Positions 6,894-14,558 of a stretch of 16,392 nt of DNA are shown here, in pieces. Position 1 is the stretch's first letter; each line of letters begins with the position of its first letter. Source of the stretch: JAWXUT01 sp044426075 (GTDB lineage Bacteria; Bacillota; Clostridia; Christensenellales; DTU072); contig JAWXUT010000031.1 of the NCBI GenBank assembly GCA_044426075.1, positions 1-16,392 on the forward strand. Direction: 5' to 3'. A program made the translations under genes and the position numbers. A model generated the notes under the pieces. That model saw nothing but the letters and a program-made list of their open reading frames with translations, was not told where the DNA came from and searched no databases.

Positions 6894-8769
6894 TTTAAGT
6901 ATTCGTTCAAACAAACCCAAAGATGCGGTTGCAACCTTAAAAAGGTTATCAAAATATATAAAATACTATCCTTGGCACGCGCTAGGCATGGCAATAGCGG
7001 TAATTATGAGTGTAGGGGCTGCAGTTGGCAGCACATATATGATTAAAGTGGTTATCGCAAGCATCCTTGATGTGGCAACTGGTGTGGAATCGGCAGAGGT
7101 GCTTCTTCCAGAATTTTTAATATTAGGTACAATATATCTTTTAGGAGTATTGGGCACATTTTTCACACAAAGACTAGCAATAAACTTGAGCACGGGCATT
7201 ATGTTTACTATAAGAAACGAGATGTTTGCTCATATGAACAAGTTGCCTATAAGGTATTTTGACACCCACACTCACGGCGAGGTTATGAGTAGTTATACAA
7301 ATGACACCGACGCTTTGCGTGATATGTTATCTAACGGCGTACCACAATTGATAAATAGCGTATTGACCATATCTGGCATATTGGTTGTTATGTTGGTGCT
7401 TAGCCCGCTACTCACACTAATAGCCATACCAATTGTTGCAATAATGTGTTTTATTTTGAAGACAGTAGGTGGCAGAAGCAAACGCGCATTCGGCATACAA
7501 CAACGCGCATTAAGTAAGGTTAACGGACATATTGAAGAGTACGTTGAGGGGCAAAAAGTAGTAAAGGTATTCTGCCATGAAGAACAAGCAAAAGAGGTTT
7601 TTAAAGAGCACGTTGATGTTCTTAGAATTGAGGCGAGAAAAGGCACAATATATGCAAACATTATTATGCCAATGTTGGGCAACGTATCATATTTATTTTA
7701 TACATTAACCGCAATAGCTGGCGGATTATTGGTAATAAATGGCTATTTGGGTGATGTAAACACTGGTATAGCTACAGTAACCGCATTTTTGCAAGCCACA
7801 AGGCAGTTTGCTCAACCAGTTGGACAAGTCGCTATGCAGATGAACGGCGTATTTATGGGAATAGCGGGTGCGGAGCGTATATTTGTACTGCTAGATGAAA
7901 ATGAAGATACCGACAACGGATATGTAACGCTAGTGCACGCAAACATAGCTGAAGACGGCGCTATAACAGAATCCACAGAGCGCACAGGCAACTGGGCATG
8001 GAAACACCCTCACGGCGACGGATCATTAACATACACCGAACTAAAAGGTGAAGTGGAGTTTGAAGAGGTTACATTTGGTTACAATCCCGATAAAACGGTG
8101 TTAAAAGATGTATCATTATATGCTCACCGCGGTCAGAAGATAGCGTTAGTTGGTTCAACGGGCGCGGGCAAAACAACAATAACAAACCTTATTAATCGTT
8201 TCTATGATGTGCCAGACGGCAAAATTCGCTATGACGGCATCAATATTAACAAGATTGCAAAGAGTGATTTGAGAAAGTCAATGGCAATGGTTTTGCAAGA
8301 TACACATTTGTTCACCGGCACCATAACAGAAAATATCAAATATGGCAGATTGGATGCTAGTGATGAAGAGGCAGTAGAAGCCGCAAAACTTGCAAATGCA
8401 CATAGCTTTATAACTCATTTAGAGCACGGATATGACACTGTTTTGACTTCAGACGGCAGCAATTTATCACAAGGACAAAGGCAACTTTTGGCAATAGCGC
8501 GCGCAATGATAGCCGCACCACCAGTGTTGGTTCTAGACGAAGCCACCAGTTCTATTGATACAAGAACAGAAAAGTTAATCGAAGAAGGGCTTGACACTTT
8601 AATGCAAGGCAGAACGGTGTTTATTATAGCCCACCGCCTCTCAACCGTAAGGAATTCAGATGTAATTATGGTTATGGAGCACGGCAGAGTAATTGAGCAA
8701 GGCAATCACGATGCGTTAATGGAGCTAAAGGGCAAGTATTATAATTTATATACTGGCTTATTCAACTAA
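6886..8769 (+). CDS. ABC exporter half-transporter, catalytic-site subunit
   Basis: Second half of the heterodimeric exporter (627 residues). The membrane domain covers about 30-330 and the ATPase about 388-625. All catalytic motifs are canonical: Walker A GSTGAGKTT (423-431), signature LSQGQ (527-531), Walker B with Asp551-Glu552 (VLVLDEATSS) and H-loop His583 (IAHRLSTV). Between the domains there is a linker extension at about 340-388 including GNWAWKHPHGDGSLTYT. From memory this is characteristic of the YheH/BmrD-like subgroup and absent from the partner. The start is supported by GGGGGTAGGA just upstream. The start lies inside the 3' end of the preceding gene, so equimolar coupled translation is likely. 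Function: ATP-driven export across the cytoplasmic membrane, substrate unknown. Confidence 0.9.
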   Translation: MANLSIRSNKPKDAVATLKRLSKYIKYYPWHALGMAIAVIMSVGAAVGSTYMIKVVIASILDVATGVESAEVLLPEFLILGTIYLLGVLGTFFTQRLAINLSTGIMFTIRNEMFAHMNKLPIRYFDTHTHGEVMSSYTNDTDALRDMLSNGVPQLINSVLTISGILVVMLVLSPLLTLIAIPIVAIMCFILKTVGGRSKRAFGIQQRALSKVNGHIEEYVEGQKVVKVFCHEEQAKEVFKEHVDVLRIEARKGTIYANIIMPMLGNVSYLFYTLTAIAGGLLVINGYLGDVNTGIATVTAFLQATRQFAQPVGQVAMQMNGVFMGIAGAERIFVLLDENEDTDNGYVTLVHANIAEDGAITESTERTGNWAWKHPHGDGSLTYTELKGEVEFEEVTFGYNPDKTVLKDVSLYAHRGQKIALVGSTGAGKTTITNLINRFYDVPDGKIRYDGININKIAKSDLRKSMAMVLQDTHLFTGTITENIKYGRLDASDEEAVEAAKLANAHSFITHLEHGYDTVLTSDGSNLSQGQRQLLAIARAMIAAPPVLVLDEATSSIDTRTEKLIEEGLDTLMQGRTVFIIAHRLSTVRNSDVIMVMEHGRVIEQGNHDALMELKGKYYNLYTGLFN

Positions 8770-8817
8770 CATAAAATTTTTAGCGGTTACTTTTATTATG
8801 GTGACTAATGGAGATAA

Positions 8818-10200
8818 ATGAAAAATAACAGCAAACTTGACATACAAGAAAATGACATCTTGGAACTAACTATAGACGATATTGGGTCTAATGGTGAGGG
8901 CATAGCGCATTATGGCGAGATGACCGTGTTTGTGCCATATGCAATAACGGGCGAAAAAGTGAGTGCAAAAGTCATCCATATTAGGCGCAATATGATTTAC
9001 ACCGTATTAAAAAAAGTGATAGAGCCTTCTGTAGATAGAGTGGAAGCCGGCTGTCCGCTTTTTGGCACGTGCGGAGGTTGTAGCCTTATGCACCTAAGTT
9101 ATGAAGCGCAACTTGCAGTAAAAGCTAAAAATTTAGCAACAATTTTGAAGAAAAACAGCGGGCTAACTACCAGTATTTCTGATGTTGTGGCGTCTTGCAA
9201 TTTGCATTATAGAAATAAGATTCAACTACCTTTTGGCACCGAACACGGCGCAGTGGTTATGGGATTTTATCGCGAAAAAACACACAGAATAATACCTTTA
9301 AGCAATTGTCCATTGCACGCAGATTGGGCGGATAAGTTGATTGAAATAACAAAAGGATTTGCAAATGCGGCGCGCTTATCATCATATAATGAACAAACGG
9401 GCAAGGGGTTACTACGCCACTTGGTTGCAAGATATATTGGCGGCGGACTAACCGTTACGCTAGTTATAAACGGCAGACAAGTGCCAAAAATACAACAGTA
9501 TGTAGCACTTTTAACAGAAGCTTTTAGCAATGTATCGGTTTATTTATCTGTAAATACAATCCGCAACAATGTGATAATGGGCAAGGAGCTAATCGCTGTA
9601 AAACCCACCGCACAAACGGTTAATATTATGGGCATTGATGTAGATGTTAACCCTATGTCATTTTTCCAAATCAACGATTATATACGAGATAAAATATACA
9701 GTGATGTGGTTGAAATGGTCGCACCAACTAGTGATTCAATTGTAATTGATGCATACAGCGGTGTCGGTCTTTTGGGTGCCATTATGGCAAAAATGGGAGC
9801 CCAAATTTACAATATTGAGATTATTCCAGAAGCTATAATTGATGCAAATAATCTATATAAAAATAACGATATCGAGCGTCAAGCCGTTAACATTTGTGGC
9901 GACTCTGTGCTAGAGTTAGGGGCGTTAATAACTAGGCTTGATTTAAATAGTTCTGCAAGTGAAAAGTGCGTTACAATTATACTTGACCCACCACGTAAGG
10001 GCGTTGCAGAAGAGGTGCTTAAAGCTATAAATGCACTAACAATTAAATACAAGTTGATTTATATCAGTTGCAATCCCGCAACCCTTAGCCGTGACTTAAC
10101 TCATTTACTTGACACGCACAGCATTACATCAATAACACCATATGATATGTTCCCAAACACACCACATTTAGAAACTGTGGCGCTACTCGAAAGGATATAA
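8818..10200 (+). CDS. rlmD: 23S rRNA (uracil-5-)-methyltransferase, RlmD/RlmCD family
   Basis: SAM-dependent RNA methyltransferase (460 residues) that makes 5-methyluridine in 23S rRNA. An N-terminal TRAM domain (about 10-70, with DIGSNGEGIA) is followed by the iron-sulfur cysteines C79-x5-C85-x2-C88 and a later C164, matching the RumA [4Fe-4S] pattern. The SAM-binding motif DAYSGVGLLG is at 311-320 and LDPPRKG at 389-395. The catalytic Cys418 lies in YISCNPATL, with a C-terminal general-base Glu452 in HLETVALL. The ribosome binding site GGAG at 8810-8813 supports the ATG. It follows the exporter by 48 bp without a terminator, so it is probably in the same transcript. Single-copy enzymes of this family in Bacillota can modify two positions (RlmCD), so the exact target U is not assignable. 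Confidence 0.93.
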   Translation: MKNNSKLDIQENDILELTIDDIGSNGEGIAHYGEMTVFVPYAITGEKVSAKVIHIRRNMIYTVLKKVIEPSVDRVEAGCPLFGTCGGCSLMHLSYEAQLAVKAKNLATILKKNSGLTTSISDVVASCNLHYRNKIQLPFGTEHGAVVMGFYREKTHRIIPLSNCPLHADWADKLIEITKGFANAARLSSYNEQTGKGLLRHLVARYIGGGLTVTLVINGRQVPKIQQYVALLTEAFSNVSVYLSVNTIRNNVIMGKELIAVKPTAQTVNIMGIDVDVNPMSFFQINDYIRDKIYSDVVEMVAPTSDSIVIDAYSGVGLLGAIMAKMGAQIYNIEIIPEAIIDANNLYKNNDIERQAVNICGDSVLELGALITRLDLNSSASEKCVTIILDPPRKGVAEEVLKAINALTIKYKLIYISCNPATLSRDLTHLLDTHSITSITPYDMFPNTPHLETVALLERI

Positions 10201-10236
10201 TATATTGTATCTTTATATAAAGGGAGAGTAACACTA

Positions 10237-10506
10237 ATGTTTTTTTACATATTCATTATATATATGTTATTTATAAGCGCGATAACATTTTTCACATATT
10301 TTGCAGATAAAAAGAAGGCAGTTAAACACAAGTGGCGTGTGCCAGAAAAGGTGTTGTTGTCACTCGGCGTTTTGGGCGGCGCATTGGGCGCAATTATAGC
10401 AATGTACACAATAAGGCACAAAAATCGCAAGTGGTATTTTGTCATAATAAATTCCGCATCATTAGTGGTGCATATTGCAATTTTGGTTGCGTTGTTTTTG
10501 GTGTGA
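10237..10506 (+). CDS. DUF1294 small membrane protein
   Basis: Small membrane protein of 89 residues with hydrophobic segments at about 3-22, 42-60 and 68-88. The cytoplasmic loop FADKKKAVKHKWRVPEK and the later GGALGA...RHK...KWYF pattern match the DUF1294 family (DKxxAxxxxWRxPE, GGxxGA, RHKTRK). The start ATG is supported by AGGGAGAG about 7 bp upstream. The family has no established function that I know of. It lies 36 bp after the rRNA methyltransferase and directly before a terminator, so it is likely the last gene of the exporter-rlmD transcript. Confidence 0.85.
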   Translation: MFFYIFIIYMLFISAITFFTYFADKKKAVKHKWRVPEKVLLSLGVLGGALGAIIAMYTIRHKNRKWYFVIINSASLVVHIAILVALFLV

Positions 10507-10556
10507 GGATAATACACTTTTAACAAAGTTTCAATGCAGTTTGTTTGTAAAAAAAT

Positions 10557-10583
10557 GGGAGCTTTTTTTGGGGCTTCTTTTTT
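10557..10583 (+). terminator. Rho-independent terminator after the DUF1294 gene
   Basis: The short stem GGAGC (10558-10562) pairs with GCTTC (10573-10577, one G-T pair) around a T-rich loop and is followed by a run of six Ts. The stem is modest, but the position 50 bp after the last gene of the operon is right. Confidence 0.6.
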
Positions 10584-10750
10584 GTTGCATTTATATGAGA
10601 ATTAGTGGTGGTTAACAAATAGTAAATAAGTAGTAAAATGTGCATATTTTAGAGATTTAGTTGAGAAATATCCATTTTTTATACGCAGTTGTTTTATAGC
10701 AAATAGCGCATATTCCTATATGAGATTTTTTAAATTTTCGCCAAAAAAAG

Positions 10751-10779
10751 TTGACATTTATATGATTTAATAGTATTAT
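10751..10779 (+). promoter_or_regulatory. Sigma-A promoter for the pfl operon
   Basis: TTGACA at 10751-10756 and TATTAT at 10774-10779 are separated by 17 bp. The predicted start of transcription is near 10786, about 187 nt before the pflB ATG. Confidence 0.78.
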
Positions 10780-10972
10780 AAATGTTGAAGGGCTTATGTG
10801 GATAAATAGCAGATAGATTGAATTGGATTTGATCTTTCAAAATAGGTTTCGGGACGCAAATTTTGTCAATAATATTTTGGCAATGTGGCGTTTGTATTCA
10901 CACAAGTTATTCGCGCATTAATATGGATATAAACTTTGTAAAAAGAATAAAGAAAATTTAGAGGAAAACGAC

Positions 10973-13036
10973 ATGGACAAAAGAAACATTTTAGAATGGC
11001 AAGGGTTTAACAAAGGTGCTTGGAGCTCAACCGAAATCAACGTACGTGAATTCATCGCGCTTAACTACACCCCATACGACGGAGACGACAGTTTCTTAGC
11101 TAAACCAACAGATGCAACCAACAAGCTTTGGGCACAAGTTATGGATTTAACTGATGCAGAGCGTAAGGCTGGCGGTGTTTTAGATATGGATACATCAATC
11201 ATATCAACAATCACATCTCACGAAGCTGGATATTTGAGTAAGGAATTAGAAACCATTGTTGGTTTCCAAACAGATAAGCCATTTAAGCGTTCACTACAAC
11301 CATTTGGCGGTATTCGTATGGCTGAAATCAGCTGCGAATCTTACGGTTACAAAGTTGATCCAAAGGTTAGCGAAATTTTCACAAAATACAGAAAAACTCA
11401 CAACCAAGGTGTTTTTGATGCTTACACTCCAGAAATGCGTTTAGCTAGAAAATCAGCTATCATCACTGGTCTTCCAGATGCTTATGGCAGAGGCAGAATC
11501 ATCGGTGACTATCGTAGGATAGCACTATATGGTATTGATCTTTTGGTTGAAGACAAAAAGAGACAACTAGATACATCTTTTGTTCGTATGACAAGCGAAA
11601 ACATTCGTTTGAAAGAAGAACTTGCTGAGCAAATCAATGCGCTTAAAGAACTTAAAGCACTTGGCAAAATATACGGATACGATATTTCAAAGCCAGCTTC
11701 AAACGCAAAAGAAGCTATTCAATGGACTTACTTCGGTTATCTAGCTGCAGTTAAAGAGCAAAACGGCGCTGCAATGAGCTTAGGTAGAACTTCTACATTT
11801 GTTGACATCTTTATCCAAAGAGATTTAGACAACGGCGTTATTACAGAAGTTGAAGCTCAAGAATATATCGACCATTTCATTATGAAATTGCGTTTGGTTA
11901 AGTTTGCAAGAACTCCAGAATACAACGCATTGTTCTCAGGCGACCCAACTTGGGTAACAGAGTCAATTGCTGGTGTTTCACTATCAGGCAAACATTTAGT
12001 TACAAAATCATCTTACAGATATTTGCACACACTAGACAACTTGGGTCCAGCTCCAGAGCCAAACCTAACAGTTTTGTGGTCAACAAGTTTGCCAACAAAC
12101 TTCAAAAGATATTGCGCTAATATGTCAATCAAAACATCTTCAATTCAATATGAAAATGATGATATGATGAGGGTTACTCACGGTGATGACTATGCTATTG
12201 CTTGTTGCGTATCTTCAATGAAACTTGGTAAAGAGATGCAATTCTTTGGCGCTCGCGCAAACCTTGCAAAATGTATGTTATATGCAATCAACGGCGGTGT
12301 TGATGAAGTTATGAAGAGCCAAGTTGGCCCTAAATATGCTCCAGCAACTGGCGAGTATTTAGAATACAATGATGTTATGGCAAAATTCAACGATATGATG
12401 GATTGGCTAGCTGGTTTATACGTAAACACCCTAAACATCATCCACTATATGCACGATAAATATGCTTACGAAAGAGTTCAAATGGCATTGCACGACAGAG
12501 AAGTTAAAAGATATTTTGCTACTGGTATTGCAGGTCTTTCAGTTGTAGCAGATTCACTAAGTGCAATCAAATATGCAAAAGTTAAACCAATCCGTGACGA
12601 AAACGGCATTGCAGTTGACTTCGAAGTTGAAGGCGATTTCCCAAAATATGGTAATAATGATGACCGTGTTGATAACATTGCAGTTGATCTTGTTGCAAAC
12701 TTTATGGGCAAAATCAAAAAACATCACACTTACAGAAAGGGTGTTGCTACAATGTCAATCCTAACAATAACATCAAACGTTGTTTATGGTAAAAAGACTG
12801 GTAACACACCAGATGGCAGAAAGAAAGGTGTTCCACTAGCACCAGGTGCTAACCCAATGCACGGCAGAGATACAAACGGAGCTATCGCATCCCTTGCATC
12901 AGTTGCAAAATTGCCATTTAAATATTCACAAGACGGCATTTCAAACACATTCTCAATCATACCAGGTGCACTTGGTAAAGAGGATAAAGTTTTTGCAGGC
13001 GAACTTGATATTGATGCGCTAACTAGCGAAGATTAA
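10973..13036 (+). CDS. pflB: Pyruvate formate-lyase body, lacking its glycyl-radical domain (split PFL)
   Basis: Catalytic barrel of pyruvate formate-lyase (pyruvate + CoA to acetyl-CoA + formate), 687 residues. It matches PflB from the N-terminus (WQGFNKGAW...REFIALNYTPYDGDDSFL) to SNVVYGKKTGNTPDGRKKG, ANPMHGRDTNGAIASLASVAKLPF and FSIIPGALGKEDK. The active-site thiyl/acyl pair is Cys411-Cys412 in IACCVSSM. It stops after ALTSED, exactly before the C-terminal radical-domain helix of ordinary PFL (about 750-760 residues). There is therefore no RVSGYA radical glycine in this chain. That piece is encoded 224 bp downstream as its own gene. The ribosome binding site GAGGA is at correct spacing. 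Codon choice (many AAC, CCA, GGC) suggests high expression. I see no single frameshift that would rejoin the parts, since a complete 65-residue gene intervenes. Confidence 0.93.
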   Translation: MDKRNILEWQGFNKGAWSSTEINVREFIALNYTPYDGDDSFLAKPTDATNKLWAQVMDLTDAERKAGGVLDMDTSIISTITSHEAGYLSKELETIVGFQTDKPFKRSLQPFGGIRMAEISCESYGYKVDPKVSEIFTKYRKTHNQGVFDAYTPEMRLARKSAIITGLPDAYGRGRIIGDYRRIALYGIDLLVEDKKRQLDTSFVRMTSENIRLKEELAEQINALKELKALGKIYGYDISKPASNAKEAIQWTYFGYLAAVKEQNGAAMSLGRTSTFVDIFIQRDLDNGVITEVEAQEYIDHFIMKLRLVKFARTPEYNALFSGDPTWVTESIAGVSLSGKHLVTKSSYRYLHTLDNLGPAPEPNLTVLWSTSLPTNFKRYCANMSIKTSSIQYENDDMMRVTHGDDYAIACCVSSMKLGKEMQFFGARANLAKCMLYAINGGVDEVMKSQVGPKYAPATGEYLEYNDVMAKFNDMMDWLAGLYVNTLNIIHYMHDKYAYERVQMALHDREVKRYFATGIAGLSVVADSLSAIKYAKVKPIRDENGIAVDFEVEGDFPKYGNNDDRVDNIAVDLVANFMGKIKKHHTYRKGVATMSILTITSNVVYGKKTGNTPDGRKKGVPLAPGANPMHGRDTNGAIASLASVAKLPFKYSQDGISNTFSIIPGALGKEDKVFAGELDIDALTSED

Positions 13037-13040
13037 TATT

Positions 13041-13238
13041 ATGTCTACACACGATACAGATGAATTAATTGCAATGTTAGATAAATTGGTGTCCGACGGA
13101 GTTGGTCACATCAATATTGCAACGCAAGAGGGCAGTGCCGATAGTATAAGTGTCAGCACTGTAAACTCCACAGAATGTTCTTGTAAAACCGGCGCTTGTT
13201 GCCAACCAACAGAACAGATTGATGAGGAAGATGAATAA
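13041..13238 (+). CDS. 65-residue protein resembling a truncated glycyl-radical domain with Cys-rich acidic tail
   Basis: Residues 9-26 (LIAMLDKLVSDGVGHINI) align without gaps to residues 10-27 of the next gene (LVELLDGYAEKGGHHLNV). Identical residues are L9, L13, D14, G20, H23 and N25, and most other positions are conservative changes. After that the similarity stops: there is no RVSGY radical loop. The C-terminus is a short low-complexity stretch, a CSCKTGACC cluster (Cys46, 48, 53, 54) and an acidic end (DEEDE). The start is 4 bp after the pflB stop with no good Shine-Dalgarno, suggesting coupled re-initiation. It is in the same frame as the 79-residue gene, with a stop and 21 bp between them. 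I infer a diverged partial duplicate of the radical domain. Function unknown: possibly a placeholder for the empty PFL body, an assembly factor or a metal/thiol sensor. Confidence 0.7.
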   Translation: MSTHDTDELIAMLDKLVSDGVGHINIATQEGSADSISVSTVNSTECSCKTGACCQPTEQIDEEDE

Positions 13239-13259
13239 AAACTTAAAGGAGTAATTATT

Positions 13260-13499
13260 ATGGAAAACAAACAACAAATAGACAACTTAGTTGAATTATT
13301 AGACGGATACGCAGAAAAAGGCGGCCACCACTTAAACGTTAACGTATTTACAAGAGATACATTGCTAGACGCACAAGCACACCCAGAAAAATACCCACAA
13401 CTAACAGTGCGTGTTTCTGGATATGCAGTTAACTTTGTTAAGTTGACAAAAGAGCAACAAGACGACGTTATTTCACGTACATTCCACGCATCAATATAA
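13260..13499 (+). CDS. Stand-alone glycyl-radical domain of pyruvate formate-lyase
   Basis: A 79-residue protein equal to the last part of PFL: DNLVELLDGYAEKGGHHLNV, then HPEKYPQLTVRVSGYAVNF and the C-terminal KLTKEQQDDVISRTFHASI. The radical is expected on Gly54 in RVSGYAV. It has its own strong ribosome binding site, AAAGGAG at 13245-13251, 8 bp before the ATG, so it is a genuine separate gene and not a 3' fragment. Together with the 687-residue body it makes 766 residues, about one normal PFL. The closest known analogue is GrcA/YfiD, a spare radical cofactor that rescues oxygen-cleaved PFL; that protein is longer (about 127 residues) and is made in addition to an intact PFL. Here the domain appears to be the only radical source in this operon. 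PflA follows 13 bp downstream. Confidence 0.88.
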   Translation: MENKQQIDNLVELLDGYAEKGGHHLNVNVFTRDTLLDAQAHPEKYPQLTVRVSGYAVNFVKLTKEQQDDVISRTFHASI

Positions 13500-13512
13500 T
13501 TGACTACGCGTT

Positions 13513-14253
13513 GTGAAAGGGTATGTTCATTCGTTTGAAACATTTGGCACGGTAGATGGTCCAGGTTTACGCTTTGTAGTATTTTTACAAGGTTGTCCGC
13601 TTAGATGTTTATATTGCCACAACCCCGACACTTGGAAAAAAAGAGACGGCAAGCAGTATACTGTTGAAGAAATCATTACAAAGTACAACTCATACAAAGA
13701 GTTTTACAAGTCTGGTGGAATCACAGTTACTGGAGGCGAACCCCTTATGCAAATTGAGTTTGTAACAGAATTGTTCACGCAATGTAAACAGTTAGGTATA
13801 CACACTTGCCTAGATACATCGGGTATAAAGTTTAATCCAATTTTGCACCCTAAAATGGAAGCGCTAATGGCGGTAACAGACCTAGTTATGCTAGACATCA
13901 AACATATAAATGATGAAGAGCACAAAAAATTAACGGGGTTTAGCAATCAAAAGGTGTTGTCATTTGCAAGGTATCTATACACAATTAATAAAACCACTTG
14001 GATAAGGCACGTTGTGGTACCAGGTATCACCTTAAATGAACAGTATCTTTTGGAGCTAGGGGCATTTATGTCTAGCCTAAAAAATATAAAGGCGTTAGAT
14101 GTGTTGCCATATCACGATATGGGTAAAAGCAAGTATGAACAAATGGGCATCGACTTCCCTCTAAAGGATACACCGCCCGCCACCAAAGAAGATGCAGTTT
14201 ATGCTAGGCAAGTTATAATAAGAGGCATAAAACAAGCTCGCAAGAGGGTGTAA
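13513..14253 (+). CDS. pflA: Pyruvate formate-lyase activating enzyme (radical SAM)
   Basis: Radical-SAM glycyl-radical activase of 246 residues. It uses a [4Fe-4S] cluster and SAM to abstract hydrogen from the PFL radical glycine. The cluster motif is C28-x3-C32-x2-C35 (GCPLRCLYCHNPDTW). The start region GYVHSFETFGTVDGPGLRF, the SAM-binding GGEP (TVTGGEPLMQ) and the later DIKH (LVMLDIKHIND) and LPYHDMGKSKYE segments match PflA. The start is a GTG at 13513, chosen because it places KGYVHSFET at the family N-terminus. No clear Shine-Dalgarno precedes it, so translation is probably coupled to the radical-domain gene 13 bp upstream. Its expected substrate here is the free or docked 79-residue protein. 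Confidence 0.93.
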   Translation: MKGYVHSFETFGTVDGPGLRFVVFLQGCPLRCLYCHNPDTWKKRDGKQYTVEEIITKYNSYKEFYKSGGITVTGGEPLMQIEFVTELFTQCKQLGIHTCLDTSGIKFNPILHPKMEALMAVTDLVMLDIKHINDEEHKKLTGFSNQKVLSFARYLYTINKTTWIRHVVVPGITLNEQYLLELGAFMSSLKNIKALDVLPYHDMGKSKYEQMGIDFPLKDTPPATKEDAVYARQVIIRGIKQARKRV

Positions 14254-14435
14254 CGGACTTCCGCCCTTATGCTTCACAAACCCCAATTTTTCGCGAAATC
14301 ATGTATGCCCAATACACTCATTCGCAAAAAACCGTGATTTACTTGCCTAAAGACGAAATTGCGTCACACCCTTAGTTCGCTAAACGGACCACGCATTTAT
14401 GCTTCACAATAAACTAACATATTCACACAGAAAAC
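14254..14435 (+). repeat. Non-coding stretch with an approximately 28-bp imperfect direct repeat
   Basis: No gene is supportable. The word TTATGCTTCACAA, preceded by AACGGAC and CGC at similar distances, occurs at about 14252-14279 and again at about 14383-14409. Short inverted words between them (TCACACCC against GGGTGTAAC, AAATCA against TGATTT) could fold the transcript beyond pflA. Function unknown. Confidence 0.45.
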
Positions 14436-14459
14436 AAGGCTTTTTTTAGAGCCTTTTTA
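14436..14459 (+). terminator. Rho-independent terminator of the pfl operon
   Basis: A perfect 6-bp stem, AAGGCT (14436-14441) with AGCCTT (14450-14455), encloses a T-rich loop and runs into a T tract ending near 14459. It lies about 180 bp after pflA and before the next promoter. Confidence 0.75.
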
Positions 14460-14492
14460 TAATTTTATTTGGCCATATTTTGGTGTCTGATA

Positions 14493-14521
14493 TTGACTAA
14501 AAGCTATAATTATGGTATAAT
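14493..14521 (+). promoter_or_regulatory. Sigma-A promoter for the aminotransferase-dehydrogenase operon
   Basis: TTGACT at 14493-14498 and TATAAT at 14516-14521 have a 17-bp spacer. The start of transcription would be near 14528, about 30 nt before the ATG at 14559. Confidence 0.85.
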
Positions 14522-14558
14522 TATTAGATTGAAATAAATAAAAACCAAGTGAGGATAT

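Larger units (their letters stand above)
10507..10972 (+). promoter_or_regulatory. pfl upstream region with long leader
   Basis: This 466-bp gene-free stretch contains the terminator above, the pfl promoter (10751-10779) and a leader of nearly 190 nt. In the leader lie a perfect DnaA-box word (TTATCCACA on the minus strand, 10797-10805) and an imperfect dyad, TTGTCAA (10863-10869) with TTGGCAA (10877-10883). The dyad is a possible operator or RNA hairpin. I recognise no known riboswitch. The ribosome binding site GAGGA at 10961-10965 precedes pflB. Confidence 0.5.

Noticed and set aside
10889..10903. Rex-type redox operator near TTGTATTCACACAA
   Set aside because: The arms are only 4 bp and the spacing does not match TTGTGA-N6-TCACAA.
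10780..10972. Known riboswitch in the pfl leader
   Set aside because: I recognise no conserved riboswitch core; only a short dyad is visible.
13034..13260. The PFL split being a simple single frameshift or nonsense error
   Set aside because: A complete 65-residue ORF and a well-placed AAAGGAG lie between the parts, and no one-base change restores a normal PFL junction.
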